Part shown: one piece after another, positions 21,930 to 33,186 of the stretch
Position numbering within the stretch: the stretch's first letter is position 1
How the letters are laid out: each line of letters starts with the position of its first letter
Assembly (NCBI RefSeq): GCF_034190915.1
Contig: NW_026947502.1
Coordinates: forward strand, 2,295,173 to 2,359,172
DNA from: Cavia porcellus
Taxonomy: Eukaryota; Chordata; Mammalia; Rodentia; Caviidae
DNA: 64,000 nt
Reading direction: 5' to 3'
Notes under the pieces: generated by a model
Told to the model about the DNA's origin: nothing
Seen by the model: only the letters and a program-made list of their open reading frames with translations
Databases searched by the model: none
Translations under genes and position numbers: made by a program

Positions 21930-24900
21930 CTGTACAAATTTCACTGCACTGTCTCGATTGGCTTTGATCTGTCATGTTCTGTTGTATTTTACCACCTTCA
22001 AAATGATACAAAATTTCAAAAAGAGACAGCAGCCATCACACTGATCTAAGAATTTCAGGAGACTTTGCAGCTGGCTGTCCTCAGAGTCACATGCCTAGAT
22101 GCTACTGTTACCCTGGTAACTGACCTTCAACAGAGGACAACTTTTCCAGAACTCTATAACCAGTAGCTTTAATGACGGAATGGGCTGACCTCTCCAGACC
22201 CAGAATTTGGTCACAGCTATGTCAGGAACTTCTTCTCCAGTCCAGCTGTCATTTCCCTCTGTCTCATAGGGGTGAACACACCCTTGGAAAACCAAACACC
22301 AGCCTAACTTTTGCTGTTCTGTTTTGAGGTTCCCATGAGGGACGGGTGACAGGAAGCTACAGAGAGCAGCTGTCCTTCAGCAGGGAACTGGTCGTATCCC
22401 TCAGGTGTATTGAGCTGCAGGAAACAGAGCGCCCATACAGCGGTGTGTCTGAGTCTCTATACCACCTTCAGGGCACGGAGGTATAAATTCATTGTGCATT
22501 TGGGTTCAGAACATAGTCCAGGGTCTGTTCTGACGCATGGGCCCAAGTCCCTGTCTGTTTTCTATTCCATCTATGGGAGCAGCAAGGTCAGTTCCCCCTC
22601 GTCATACTCAGCACTGCCAAGGCCAGGTCCCACCGTCTGGCTCTTGGTGACCAGACATACTCACCTGAATCTCCAGTGAGCAGACTTCACCTGCCCTCCC
22701 CCACCTTCCTGCTGCTCACTCCTCCCCTTCTCCGTTCCCTTCCATCTCCTGGCCCATTGCGAAGCACGGCCCTCAGCGTCAGCTCCTTCCGCACTGGGTT
22801 CTGCCACTCACCGGCTGTTCCCACAGCCTCCTGCCTGTCCCTGTGCATCTCTGTCACACCACAGGCTCAGTTTAAGCCTCCTAAAGAGCCCTGACAGCCA
22901 ATCCTAGTAGAAAAGGCAGAAGAGGCCAGGAGAAACCCATGCATACATCCTTAGAGTCAAAAGCCTGGCGTGACTTGATGCCAAGGTGTTCGCAAAATTT
23001 TTGTTCTCATTGACTTTTTGTTTCTGTCTCCCACAACACTCTTTCCAAATCTTAAGTCTTTTCTGCTTTGTAAAAATTCTAGCAAGTGTACATTTGTCTT
23101 CACCCCTTCACAAACTGCATCCCACAACATGACTGATCTCACCACACAGAGACCCTCAAACTGAGAATGAACCCCAGGGGGACCAGTGTGATGGTGGCAG
23201 GAACCTGACAGCACGTGAAAAACTTCATGTACTTTCTGACAGGTCAGACGTGTTTTAGAGGAAGGTCAGGGCAATGTCTCAGATAAAACAACATGTTCTA
23301 AGTTTTGATGCTTGGCCAAGGACATAACTCAGCTGTACAGCGCTTGCCTGGCAAGTGGAAGGTCCTGAGTTCAATTCCTGGTCTTGCTGCTTCACGTTAT
23401 AAGGCTTTATATTTGGTTTCCATCGAAATCTTCCTTGCAATACCCACATCTGCAGACACGCCTCGTCCCACTGTCACATCACACACTCGGTTTGTGAAAG
23501 CACTACAGCTCCTGCATGGACAGCCACTCTGCAGTGCTCCACATGGTTCTTGCTCAAAAAACAAAACACAAAAGCCACGAGCTGCAGAATAACTGCTGTA
23601 GGGGAGTGTAATGGGTGAAGGAAACCAAAATATTTCTTTCTAAAACATTGAGGATGGTGCAGCTGAAGAAAATGGAGAAGCAGAAGCTTTCCCTGCCTTC
23701 CTGCTTGCCTGATGGCAGAGGAAGAGTCAGGCAGACCAAGGTCTTTCTGGGGCCCTCCTTGACCTCCTAAAACCAGAGGCCTCAGCCCCGCGCCCCTGCT
23801 GGAGAAGCCACCACGGGATGGCGCCTGCAGCTGGCAGAGGAGGCCAGGAGCAGACTTCAGGCCTCTCCCGTGCTCTTCCCAGCCCACAGGCCAGACCTTC
23901 CCGTCCTTAGTCCTGTCACTGTAAGGGGCGCTGCTCTATTAAAGTATAGTAGGCAGGGAGCCGCTTACTTTCCTGAAGGTTCGCTTCTTCTCTGCATGAG
24001 GCACACTACACGATGTTACCCCTGCCTGTGTTTCCTCCTGATAATCTGCCGTATGTCAGGGGGAATCCCTCCCAACTGAGAACCCATGGATTTCTAGACA
24101 AAGATGATTAATGTTTACTACTTCATAGGAAATTGGGAAGTTATGTTCTTAGCTTTCAAAAACCAGAGTAATGGAACAGAATCTGAGTAATAGAACTGTC
24201 AACACATCACAATAAGGACAGACTTCACTGGGACCCAACTGAAAAGCCAGGGCACCTGGGAGGAGCCATGGAGTGAACTAAAACAAGACATATTTCCCAC
24301 CTCCCCCTCCCTGAACTCTCAGTCCGGAGCTAGGTGTCCAGAGGAGCTGGAGGGCAGAGGGAAGTCGGGGAACCTATTAAAAGGCTCAGGGCTAAACGCA
24401 GTCATTCTCTAACCAACAGGTGCTCCGGGGCATCCTGGGAAGGCATGATGGCCACCAGGAAGTCTGCCTGAAAGGGTGAGGAAAGCCCTGCAAGGTCCAC
24501 AGCGTGGCGTGGGTGGAAGAGGAAAGGCCCACCCTGGGCTGGCCGTCTGCAGTGGGAGTGGTCATGTGCTGCTTAATTCTACATGACCCCCAGGGCTTTC
24601 AGCCTCCGACTGCTGGCACAAGCCACGACAGCATCAGAGCCTCTGCGTGTCTTCATGGGCAAAGTACACAGGGTGCGGGGAAGATTGCTGCAGGAGCCCA
24701 GGTGGCTCAGGCCTGTGGGTTTTTGTGTGCAGTCCACTCACAGGGCATGAACTAATCCGAAATTACAGCTGCTCACAGTGAGCGGTCCCTAGTGATGTCA
24801 CATTGTAGAAGCAGGCACGATGCCAGGTGGGAGAGTCCTCCCCAGCGCCTGCCAAGGAGTCTGCTGAGCTGCCCTCCAGGGCCTGAGTTCCCAGGGACCA

Positions 24901-24995
24901 GGCCTGAGCCAGGAGCCACCTTCCAGACTCCCGGGCGAGGGCACTCCCTCTGCCCCACAGGCAATTCCCATCCTGTGGTCCTCAGCCATAGGGAG
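21930..24995. other. Unassigned intergenic sequence
   Basis: No gene recognised. GC-richer segments at 22.6-22.9 and 23.7-24.0 kb carry frames up to 137 codons without domains or splice context. One ID element lies at 23.31 kb. Nothing else was named with confidence. Confidence 0.4.
23312..23392 (+). repeat. Diverged ID SINE
   Basis: ATAACTCAGCTGTACAGCGC and GTCCTGAGTTCAATTCCTGG are the A- and B-box regions of an ID element with several changes. The A-tail is lost. Confidence 0.7.
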
Positions 24996-25006
24996 CCCTC
25001 GCATTG

Positions 25007-25048
25007 GGAGCCAATTAAGAGAACTCAGTTTGGAGCCAATTAAGAGAA
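25007..25048 (+). repeat. 17-bp direct repeat with 8-bp spacer
   Basis: GGAGCCAATTAAGAGAA occurs at 25,007-25,023 and 25,032-25,048 with no mismatch. It sits exactly at the left boundary of duplicated segment copy 2. Confidence 0.9.
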
Positions 25049-25885
25049 AAGTTTGACTGCTGCTCGGTGAGTGTTGAAACAGAGCCGCATCCTACGTACC
25101 CCTCCCCAGAGACCATTCTCTCCAGAGGAGCCCGAGACTCCTGTCCTGGCCAAGGAGGCATTTCCACACTTCACGGCATCATCTCCCTCACCTTGTCCTG
25201 CGGGTCTCCACGCCGAGACCCTTGTGTGCCAGGAGGCCTTCATGGAGAGTCTGGTAATGTCGCCACAGACCAAGAAGCCCTTCTGGCCACTTGCAGGTGA
25301 TGGTGACCTTCTACAGATGGTCCTGTCACCCTGGGTCATATCATCTCCTGTTGCTTTAGGGGAGATGCTGGACTTTCTAGGACTTTTTATTGCAGTGGCA
25401 AGCAGAAACACCAAGACTCCCTGCATTTGGTGGCGGATTTATTCACATTGACAGACACTGGTCGAGATCCTTCCCAGCGTATCAACCCTGATCTCTGGTG
25501 ATCCGGGGCTTTCCATATGATGCACAAGCAGGAGGCGCAAAGGCCGGACAGGACAGCCTGGCCGTTCTGCCCAGCTAGCAGGGTGAGCTCATCAGTCACA
25601 AGGTCACAGTGCTGGGGACAGGAGTCCCATCAGGCACACCGCATGTTCAGTTAGGCTCGCGTGGTTCTAGAAAGTGATTACAAAGCCACGGAGCAGTTAC
25701 CGAGCTGGACAGTTTCCAAAGAACCACGTGTTAAAAACAGCAATGTCTCCTGCACAGCTTCATCTTTCAGTATCTGACGGTGTAGGTGACACTCAGCAAC
25801 CACTGTGCTTGGAGCCTTGGCTTCCTGGCACACGGATGTTGAGAGCTGGCTTTGTCCATCTGGAGAGCTCTGAGTGCTAACACAG
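25046..25885 (+). repeat. Duplicated segment, copy 2 (partner at 1.59-2.07 kb)
   Basis: The first 230 bp match copy 1 closely (for example CTCCAGAGGAGCCC and CCTTGTCCTGCGGGTCTCCA). The last part again shares GATGTTGAGAGCTGGCTTTG. Between them copy 2 has extra sequence at about 25.29-25.76 kb. Copy 2 lacks the adjoining L1 3' end seen beside copy 1, so it approximates the site before that L1 insertion. Confidence 0.7.
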
Positions 25886-26089
25886 GAGAATGGACACCAA
25901 CTCTTCCTTGTGAGCCTCAGAATGGGTCATCTTCTGGTCGCTCTGGACCTCGTGCTTATTGTGTTGTGGATCAAAAATGATTGGGTTTGACTTCTTGTAA
26001 AAAACATACCTAATTTTGGCCCTGGTACAGGAAAACAAGGTGAGTCTGGAGCACTATGTATTACAAGAAAGGAAGAACATGCCCAAAAG

Positions 26090-26157
26090 AAAAGGAAGAA
26101 AGGAAGAAAGGAAGGAAGGAAGGAAGGAAGGAAGGAAGGAAGGAAGGAAGGAAGGAG
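26090..26157. repeat. GGAA/AAGG tetranucleotide microsatellite
   Basis: A purine-only tract; about 46 bp (26,110-26,155) are uninterrupted GGAA units. On the opposite strand it produces serine/phenylalanine/leucine/proline-repeat frames with no meaning. Confidence 0.95.
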
Positions 26158-26239
26158 AACAGGGAGGAGGGAAGGGAGGAAGCCTGGAGCAGTTCCAGCA
26201 ACAAAATGAGTCATGGAGTACAGTTTGAACACCCCTAAT

Positions 26240-26622
26240 AAGCATTCCAAAATGTTCCAAAACACCAAAACTTTTGAGGGACAGGATGATGTCACAAAGG
26301 GAAAAATTCCACAGCTGAATTTACATGACACTGCAGTCAAAATGCAACCACCATAAAAATAGCACATCAATTACCTCCCGCCTATGGGTTTAGTTTGCAC
26401 ATGGACCAGAAGCTGATTTCAGGTTTAGACTTACGTGCTCTCCCCACGGTACCACAAAAGGTAAAACATTTCAAAATCTGGAAACACATGCAACACTTCT
26501 GATCCCAAGCATTTCAGATAAGGATACTCAGTCAATATGGGATTATGACTCAGAATATGAAAGGCACATAAGTAAGAATACATGGATTACAAACAAGAAT
26601 TGAATAAGCAGACAGGTGAGAG
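26240..26622. repeat. Ancient interspersed repeat, partner of 2.79-3.24 kb
   Basis: Shares ordered blocks with the first copy: ATGTTCCAAAACACC, AAAATTCCACA, AAGCATTTCAGATAAGGATACTCA, ATTATGACTCA and TTGAATAAGCA. Together with duplicated segment copy 2 it preserves the same order as at 1.6-3.2 kb. Confidence 0.5.
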
Positions 26623-26624
26623 AG

Positions 26625-27735
26625 AAGGAGGCACCTTTCCTTACGGACTTCCCAGGAATGCATCAGGCTGCTTCACTCCCATCCCCACCACCAGAATGGA
26701 GGCTGACTCCTCTCCTCCCCCGGAGGGTGAGCAGGAATCGGTACTTTCTGACAAAGTGTAGATTATAGAAAGGGAAGTATCCTTTTCGTGGTAGACAACC
26801 CTGGTGACTGTCACCCGAACCAGGTGATGGAGGTCAGCACCCCCTGTGACAGGTCCTGCTAAATCATGTTTCCCTGCAATGGCGCGATGTATGTCACCTG
26901 TGTGGGGATTCTTCTGCAAAAACCAAAATGACCAGATGCTCATGAAGTGAAAGAGAGCCCCAAATAGAAGAGAATATTACAAAATACCCGACCACGACCC
27001 CCACTCTCATTGCTGAGACAATACACAGCACACACATCTTAGAGGAGGAGAGGTTTCTGTGTGACTGTGGGCTTTTCTGCTGTTCATGTTTCTAATATTT
27101 TATATGTGTTGGAATTACCATTTGATTTTGTGTGTTGTCTACCCTTCCCCTATTGACCTTTCAACATTTTAGTCATAGTTATTTTAAATTTCCTACTTAT
27201 TGCTTACATATGACATCTGGGTAGTGTTTGAGACTGATTTGATGGATTTGTCTCTTCAGCCTTTTTCTTCCCTTTTTGTGTGTCTGTGGCCTTGTTTCTT
27301 ACTTGTTTTAAATCCTGGCATGTTATGCATAACCAGTGTAGGGTTTGGGTTTTGTTGTTTTCTGTTTCATTCATTTCAAATCTTATTTTTTTATCATTGC
27401 ATCATTTCTAATTAGGTTGAGTTTAATTTTCTATTCCTTCCCTAACTTTTTACGTTGGCAGTTTAGTCCAAAAGTTTAGAGTATGCTTATCTTTCTAATA
27501 CTAATACTTAAAACTTTAAGGTTCCCTATAAACACCGTTTGACTTCATCTTCCAGATTTTAATATATTGTTTCCATAATTGTGTTGGTAATTGCCCTTGT
27601 GAGCTCTTCTTTGAGCTTCTGGTAAGTTAGAGGTATGCGATTAATTTCCAAATACTATTAGGAGATTCTCCAGATACCATTTCTTATGACTTGTGATTCC
27701 ACATTCATTTTCCCACTCCTTTACGTGCCTGGCCA
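26625..27735. other. Unassigned AT-rich sequence, possibly an old L1 fragment
   Basis: No gene. The 27.1-27.7 kb part is T-rich. The stretch TTAATTTCCAAATACTATTAGGAG near 27.65 kb resembles old L1 text, but identity is low. Confidence 0.35.
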
Positions 27736-30084
27736 TTTTAAAAAATTTTATTTAAAGAAAGACTAAACAAATCAGAAAATAGGTAGGAATAATACATACA
27801 TTTAGAGAAAAAATAAACTGTAAGAAATCACTAGTTGATGTTTACATATTGTTGTTTTACAAATAGTTGTTCAATATGCAATTGTGGAACATGTATAGTG
27901 GGAATTCAAACAGCGGGACTGCAAACAGTTCTGTTCAAACATCCAACAAAAACTTAGTAACATGGTTGTCAGTCCTATACACTTAAACATACTTGCAATT
28001 ATCCGTATCTTCAATTATGTTGAAATTGAATAAACCCAAGCCGGCTAATATCACTCTGAACAAAGAATAATGCTGTTACTGGGTTTCACATTATCACACT
28101 CCAGGATCAGCACTGGGTATTTTAGTGTCTCTTTTTCTTCAAAGTATCTGTTCATTTCATCATGTGTTGTAAGATCAGTTCTCAGAAACTGTTTATAGAT
28201 TCTACACATGCATGAGTCTTAACATGTATTTCTATCCTTTCTATATTAGAGGGAGAAACAAAACAGAGCCAGACAAAACAAAACATATTCCTATAAACAC
28301 ATGAAACGAAAAAAACATTTAAGACCGTTGTACAAAGAGTTCTACCATGGTTCCTGTGTTGTCTCTTGTTATCTCCAATAGAACTGGCTATATCATCAGA
28401 CGTAGTATAATTGAATATATGAGTACATAACATTATTAATAAAAACACAACTTTGTATATAGTATAGAACTTCAAAAACTGGCAGTTACCAAACCAGAAT
28501 GTTTTTCGTAGAGTCTTGTCATCCTCAGTGTAGATGCCTATCCTCTCAGACTTGATACTATCAATCATTTCAGTTTTGAATAAAATCTGTCAATACCAAA
28601 CAGCAATCAAACAAACCAGATTTAACTAAGATCAGTCATGATAAAACAGTAAAAGTCATAGAGGGTTCCAGATTAAGATAATAGGAAATTAAAAATGATT
28701 ACTGTGCTATATCCTGATGTTTTTGGGATAGCTGTCTGTGCCCTCAAATCTTATGGAAGCAGACAAACTGGGACAGAATAAAATCTATCAGAAAAAATTA
28801 GAATAAAATCTATCTATGCAGAGTGATGAAAGTAATGTGGGTTTTACCTCCTGATACACTATTAACAATATATTCTGCCTTCCTTTTTAAGACTTTCCCT
28901 CCCTTTTCACTTCCCCAGGGTACACTGTGCATTTTTGGGTCTGAGCAAGACCCTTGGTTTTAAATTGGGGGAGGAAGGCAACCTGCTATTTACCTAAGTG
29001 TTTCTGAACCTTCTCCCTTCTGGACTTGGTCTCTAATTGTATTCCTTTACCTATTAAAGCCTTTCTTCCCAACTTATCCACAAACACTGGTCTAGTTGCC
29101 CCTATTGCTCTCTGGTTCTCTGTTACATAGAGCATTGTTTTCTCACATTTGATTTTCAGTCCATGTACTCTTTCATGTTAGTTATATTTCCTATAAACAG
29201 CATCTTGGTGGACCCTGCCTCCTGATCTACTCCATGTGTGGGTTTTTTTTAAATTTAGTGTATCAAAGCCATCTATATTAGAGATTATAACCAACCTTCT
29301 CTGCCTCATTTCTGTAATGCCATCAATTTGTCTGCTTATAGTTTTTTGTCATCAGTTGTCTGCTTATCTTCTTCATTCTGTTTTCTGCTCCATTCACTGA
29401 AGCCTCTCTACCACTGTTCCTGGAATCCTAGTACTTTTCTCTCTCTCTAGAATGCCCTGCAGTATTCTCTGTAGAGTCGGATTGGTGGTTGCGAATTATC
29501 AAAGTTCCTCTTTGTTTTGGAAGCATCTTGTTTCTCCATCAATTTCTAGTTTACCAGGGTATATCAATGTGGAATGGAGGTTATTTTCTTTCAGAACTTG
29601 GAATATTTCACTCCAGGCTCTTCTTGACTTGATGGTTTGTTTTGAGAAGTCTGCCCTTATTCTGATAGGCCTTCCTCTGTAGGTTATCTGTTTCTTGTCT
29701 CTAACAGCTTTTAATATTCTGTTCTTACATTGGATTTCTGGGATCTTGATTATTATATGCCTGGGTGTAGCTCTGTTTTGGTTTTAGGTGGCTGGAGTTC
29801 TGTATGCCTCATACATCTGAATATCATTTCCTTTTCCTATGTTTGGGAAGTTTTCCTTAATTATCTCTGTGAATAGCCTTTGTAGTTCCTTTTTTGTACC
29901 CCAGCTTCTTCATTCACATTCTTTTTTTTTAAATTTTATTTAAGGAGAAAAGAAAAAAAACAGTGAAAGGGTACAAATTATACAGATTTACAGAAGAAAA
30001 AAATGAACAGTAGGAAATCACTAGTTAATGGGTTACATATTGCCATCTTAGAAATAATTGTTCAAGTCACAAGATTAAAGCTTG

Positions 30085-33000
30085 CAGCAACTACCGGAGG
30101 CTCTCTGAAAAAGTAGGCTGAGAAGCCAGGTATGGTGTGGACTAAAGAGACATAAGCAGGTGGAGTTATGCTCTGCTGACTCAGGAACGAACTCCACTGA
30201 GAGAAACCAACTTGGAATGCAGTCCTGGTGCTAAAACAGGAACAGAAAAGTCTCGGTGCTGAGGCTGGACCCTGCGCCATTGGAAGCCACGATTTGGGTT
30301 TCTCGCCGCGCGGCGGCTGGCTGCCTCTACATCGGCTCAGCAAGGAGAGAGACAGGCGGAAACTCTGAGAACGGGAGTCTGCGAACGGAGTCGAAAACAG
30401 GACGGGCAGGGAGGCATGTTCTGACTTGTGGCGAAGTGAGTGAGAGAAACTGACACTCCACCACAGTTTGACTCCAGCGGACTTTCTGGGCCCGAGCAGT
30501 CCTGTGGGAGCAGGGCGCGGTGGTGACTCCAGCCACACATTCCCCTCTCGGGCGGGATTGGTGAAAAGTGCCTGGCCTGGGTGACGCTGCTGGCGGACCC
30601 CATAGGCTGGCCCAACCCAGATCCCAGAGCCTGACGGAGGCCGGGAGGGGCGGGCCCCCGCGTAGGCTGCCTGGTGCGCAGCGGTGAGTGGGAACACCTA
30701 ACCGGCGCAATTCGATCAGGCTGTGGCTGACAGGGAGAGAAGCTGGGCCTCTCATATAAGCTTGCATATATAAGGAACAGAGAATATGGGAAGAGGCAGC
30801 AACAAGAAAGGCTCCTCGGCCCCCAATTCTGAGAAACAGGCAATAGCGGACACCGCACCAATACACATAAAGCACCATATAGAGAGCCTCATAGATCAGT
30901 TCAGGAATGAAGTTATCAACGACCTGAAGCTAGAAGTATGCAAAATAGTTAGAGAAATGCTAAGCCCCACCCAAGAAAAAACAGATGGTGGAATGGAAGA
31001 ACAGAAAAAGAGGGGAGAATTGTTTGATGGAGAAAACAGGGAAAGCATAGACTACGTGAAGCAGGTTCAAAGGGACTACCAAGAAACTAAGAAGTCTATC
31101 GAAGACTGGCATAACAGCTTGAAAGAAACTAAGGACAGACTATCTGAACTGGAGGGCAGAATTGTAATATGGGAGAATGAAATGAAAAACTTCTTAAAAA
31201 TAACAAAGAAACAAACAGCAATAATACAAAGACAAGAAGATGATAAGAGGATCCATAACTTAAGGATTAAGAACATAAAAGAAGAAGTAGGGACACAAAC
31301 AAATGAACTACAAAAGCTACTCACAGAAATAATCCAGGAGAATTTTCCTAATTTAGCAAAAGGTAAAGATACTCAGATGTATGAGGCATACAGGACCCCA
31401 GCTACCTACAACCCAAACAGAGCAACACCCAGGCATATAATAATAAAAATTCCAGAAATTCAATACAAGAACAGAATATTAAAAGCTGTCAGAGACAAGA
31501 AACAGACCACTTACAAGGGAGCACCCATCAGAATTACAGCAGATTTCTCTGCACAAACCATCAAATCATGAAGAGCGTGGGGGGAAATAATTCAAGCTTT
31601 GAAACATAATAATCTCCAGCCAAGATTGAGATATCCTGCACAACTGTCCCTGGAAATTGATGGAAAAACAAGGTGCTTCCAGGATAAAGAGGAACTGGGG
31701 GAATTTGCAACCACCAATTCAACTCTACAGAGAGTATTGCAGGATATTCTAAAAAAAGAAAAATACAAAGAATCCAGAAATAGTGGAGGCCACATCGAAT
31801 GGAGCAGAGAACAAAGTGAAGAAGACAAACTGACAGCTACTGCCAGAATAAGAGCTCAACAGAAATGAGGCAGAGAAGATTGGATGATAGGAACAGCTAT
31901 TTTGGAGAAAATGACATCTTAATAGGTAATACTGATTTAGTATCATCTTGTTTTGAAGTCTCATCTAGCTTTTGTCCTTCTGTCTCCAATGGTCTAAATA
32001 GGTTGTATCTTACTGGATTTTATTATGTACGATAGTATAAGCAAAAACCTTTTAAAGACAAGGAGATTATACAGAAACCATTATTCATTTTCTGTTAGTC
32101 GATTCTAAATACTCTGTAATGCTATCATTCTCTTAAATGGTTTTACATTGTTTTGATATACTTAATGCTACGGTATACGAAGTTGTACTCAAGGATTTCA
32201 AGGAAAGAGACAATATGGTAACTACTTTTAGGTCAGGATTATCTGGTGGTGAAACACTATTCTGCTTAAATGGTTATGTTTTGATCTGTGCTGTTTCATT
32301 GTTATGCCCTCTTTTATCTCAATCTCCACTCCATTATTTACTTTTTTAATACTTTTTAAAAAATTTTTATCCTTTTAATTAAATGAAAAAAAATAGCAGG
32401 ATATATTATAGTAACCCAATTTGACTTTCCATTACCTCGATTTAAAGCCCTGTATTACTCTCACCATCTGGTTTTTAACTGATGTTCCCCTATTCTGTTT
32501 TGCTGGATAGTATCAGGTTCGAAAATTTAGGCATCAGCTGTGAAGATAATGAGATTCATTATAACGCCCATTCTCGTTGACTTTTATCTACTTTTGAAGA
32601 CCTACAATGTCTCCAATGGTTTGGCTTTGTCGGTTTTGTTCTTTACTGTTTTGTTCAATTGTATTATAACTAATGGTATAGGCAATTCTATTAGAGATAG
32701 CGGGAGGCATTATGGTAACCATTGTTGATCACCTTGTATTATGTTTTCACATTATCTATTATGTCCACCCTTTTGACTTGACCGATTCTGTCCTGTTATC
32801 TCTCATTTGGTTTTACTCTCTTCCAAAAAAGTAATAAGAACCGTGAGAGCAATGAAACCCAAAATGTGTAATAGTCATTGTACAAAAGAGAGGAAAAGAA
32901 AGTGCTCTAAACTATATAACTGCATGTATATTTAAGTGTATAAGATAGAATATGATATCACAGAGTTTTATTGGATCATTGAACAGAACTGTTTGCAGTA

Positions 33001-33186
33001 TCATTGATGGAATGTCCACTTTACAAGCTTTAATTTTGTGACTTGAACAATTATTTCTAAGATGACAGTGTGTAATCCATTAACTAGTGATTTTCTACTG
33101 TTCATTTTTTTTCTGCAAATCTGTATAACTTGTACCCTTTCTCTGCTTTTTTTTTCTTTTCTCCTTAAATAAAATTAAAAAAAAAA
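30085..33186 (+). mobile_element. Near full-length HAL1-like element (Y): 5' UTR, ORF1, 3' region, A-tail, no ORF2
   Basis: The element is about 3.1 kb. A GC- and CpG-rich 5' UTR (30,085-30,785) is followed by ORF1 (30,786-31,868), about 1.3 kb of AT-rich 3' region without any ORF above 75 codons, and AATAAAATT plus an A-tail. An exact 8-bp duplication AAAGCTTG flanks it (30,077-30,084 and 33,187-33,194). Endonuclease, reverse transcriptase and the ORF2 cysteine region are missing. Element Z has nearly the same architecture, so the missing ORF2 is probably a family trait. That is the definition of half-L1 (HAL1) elements, which rely on L1 machinery in trans. Confidence 0.75.
30786..31868 (+). 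pseudogene. L1 ORF1p-like nucleic-acid-binding protein, one in-frame stop
   Basis: The frame spans 360 codons plus a terminal stop, close to the 340-360 residues usual for mammalian ORF1p. The order is as in the family: basic N-terminus (MGRGSNKKG), a long charged coiled coil (about residues 30-150), an RRM-like centre with HIIIKIPEI, and a C-terminal domain with TADFSAQT before the break and LQPRLRYPAQLSL after it. A single TGA at 31,569-31,571 (codon 262) splits it, and the same frame then continues to TGA at 31,866-31,868. TCATGA could have arisen from TCACGA by CpG decay, which is an inference. The product would package its RNA in ribonucleoprotein particles for retrotransposition. No ORF2 follows. 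Confidence 0.85.

Noticed and set aside
25927..26370. 147-codon frame with repeated PSFLPSFL
   Set aside because: Translation of the GGAA microsatellite on the other strand.
29930..30084. 5'-inversion (twin priming) of element Y
   Set aside because: The inverted piece is a 3' end with its own A-tail and a separate 15-bp duplication, and its remainder resumes after Y. It is an earlier insertion (X), not an inverted 5' part of Y.
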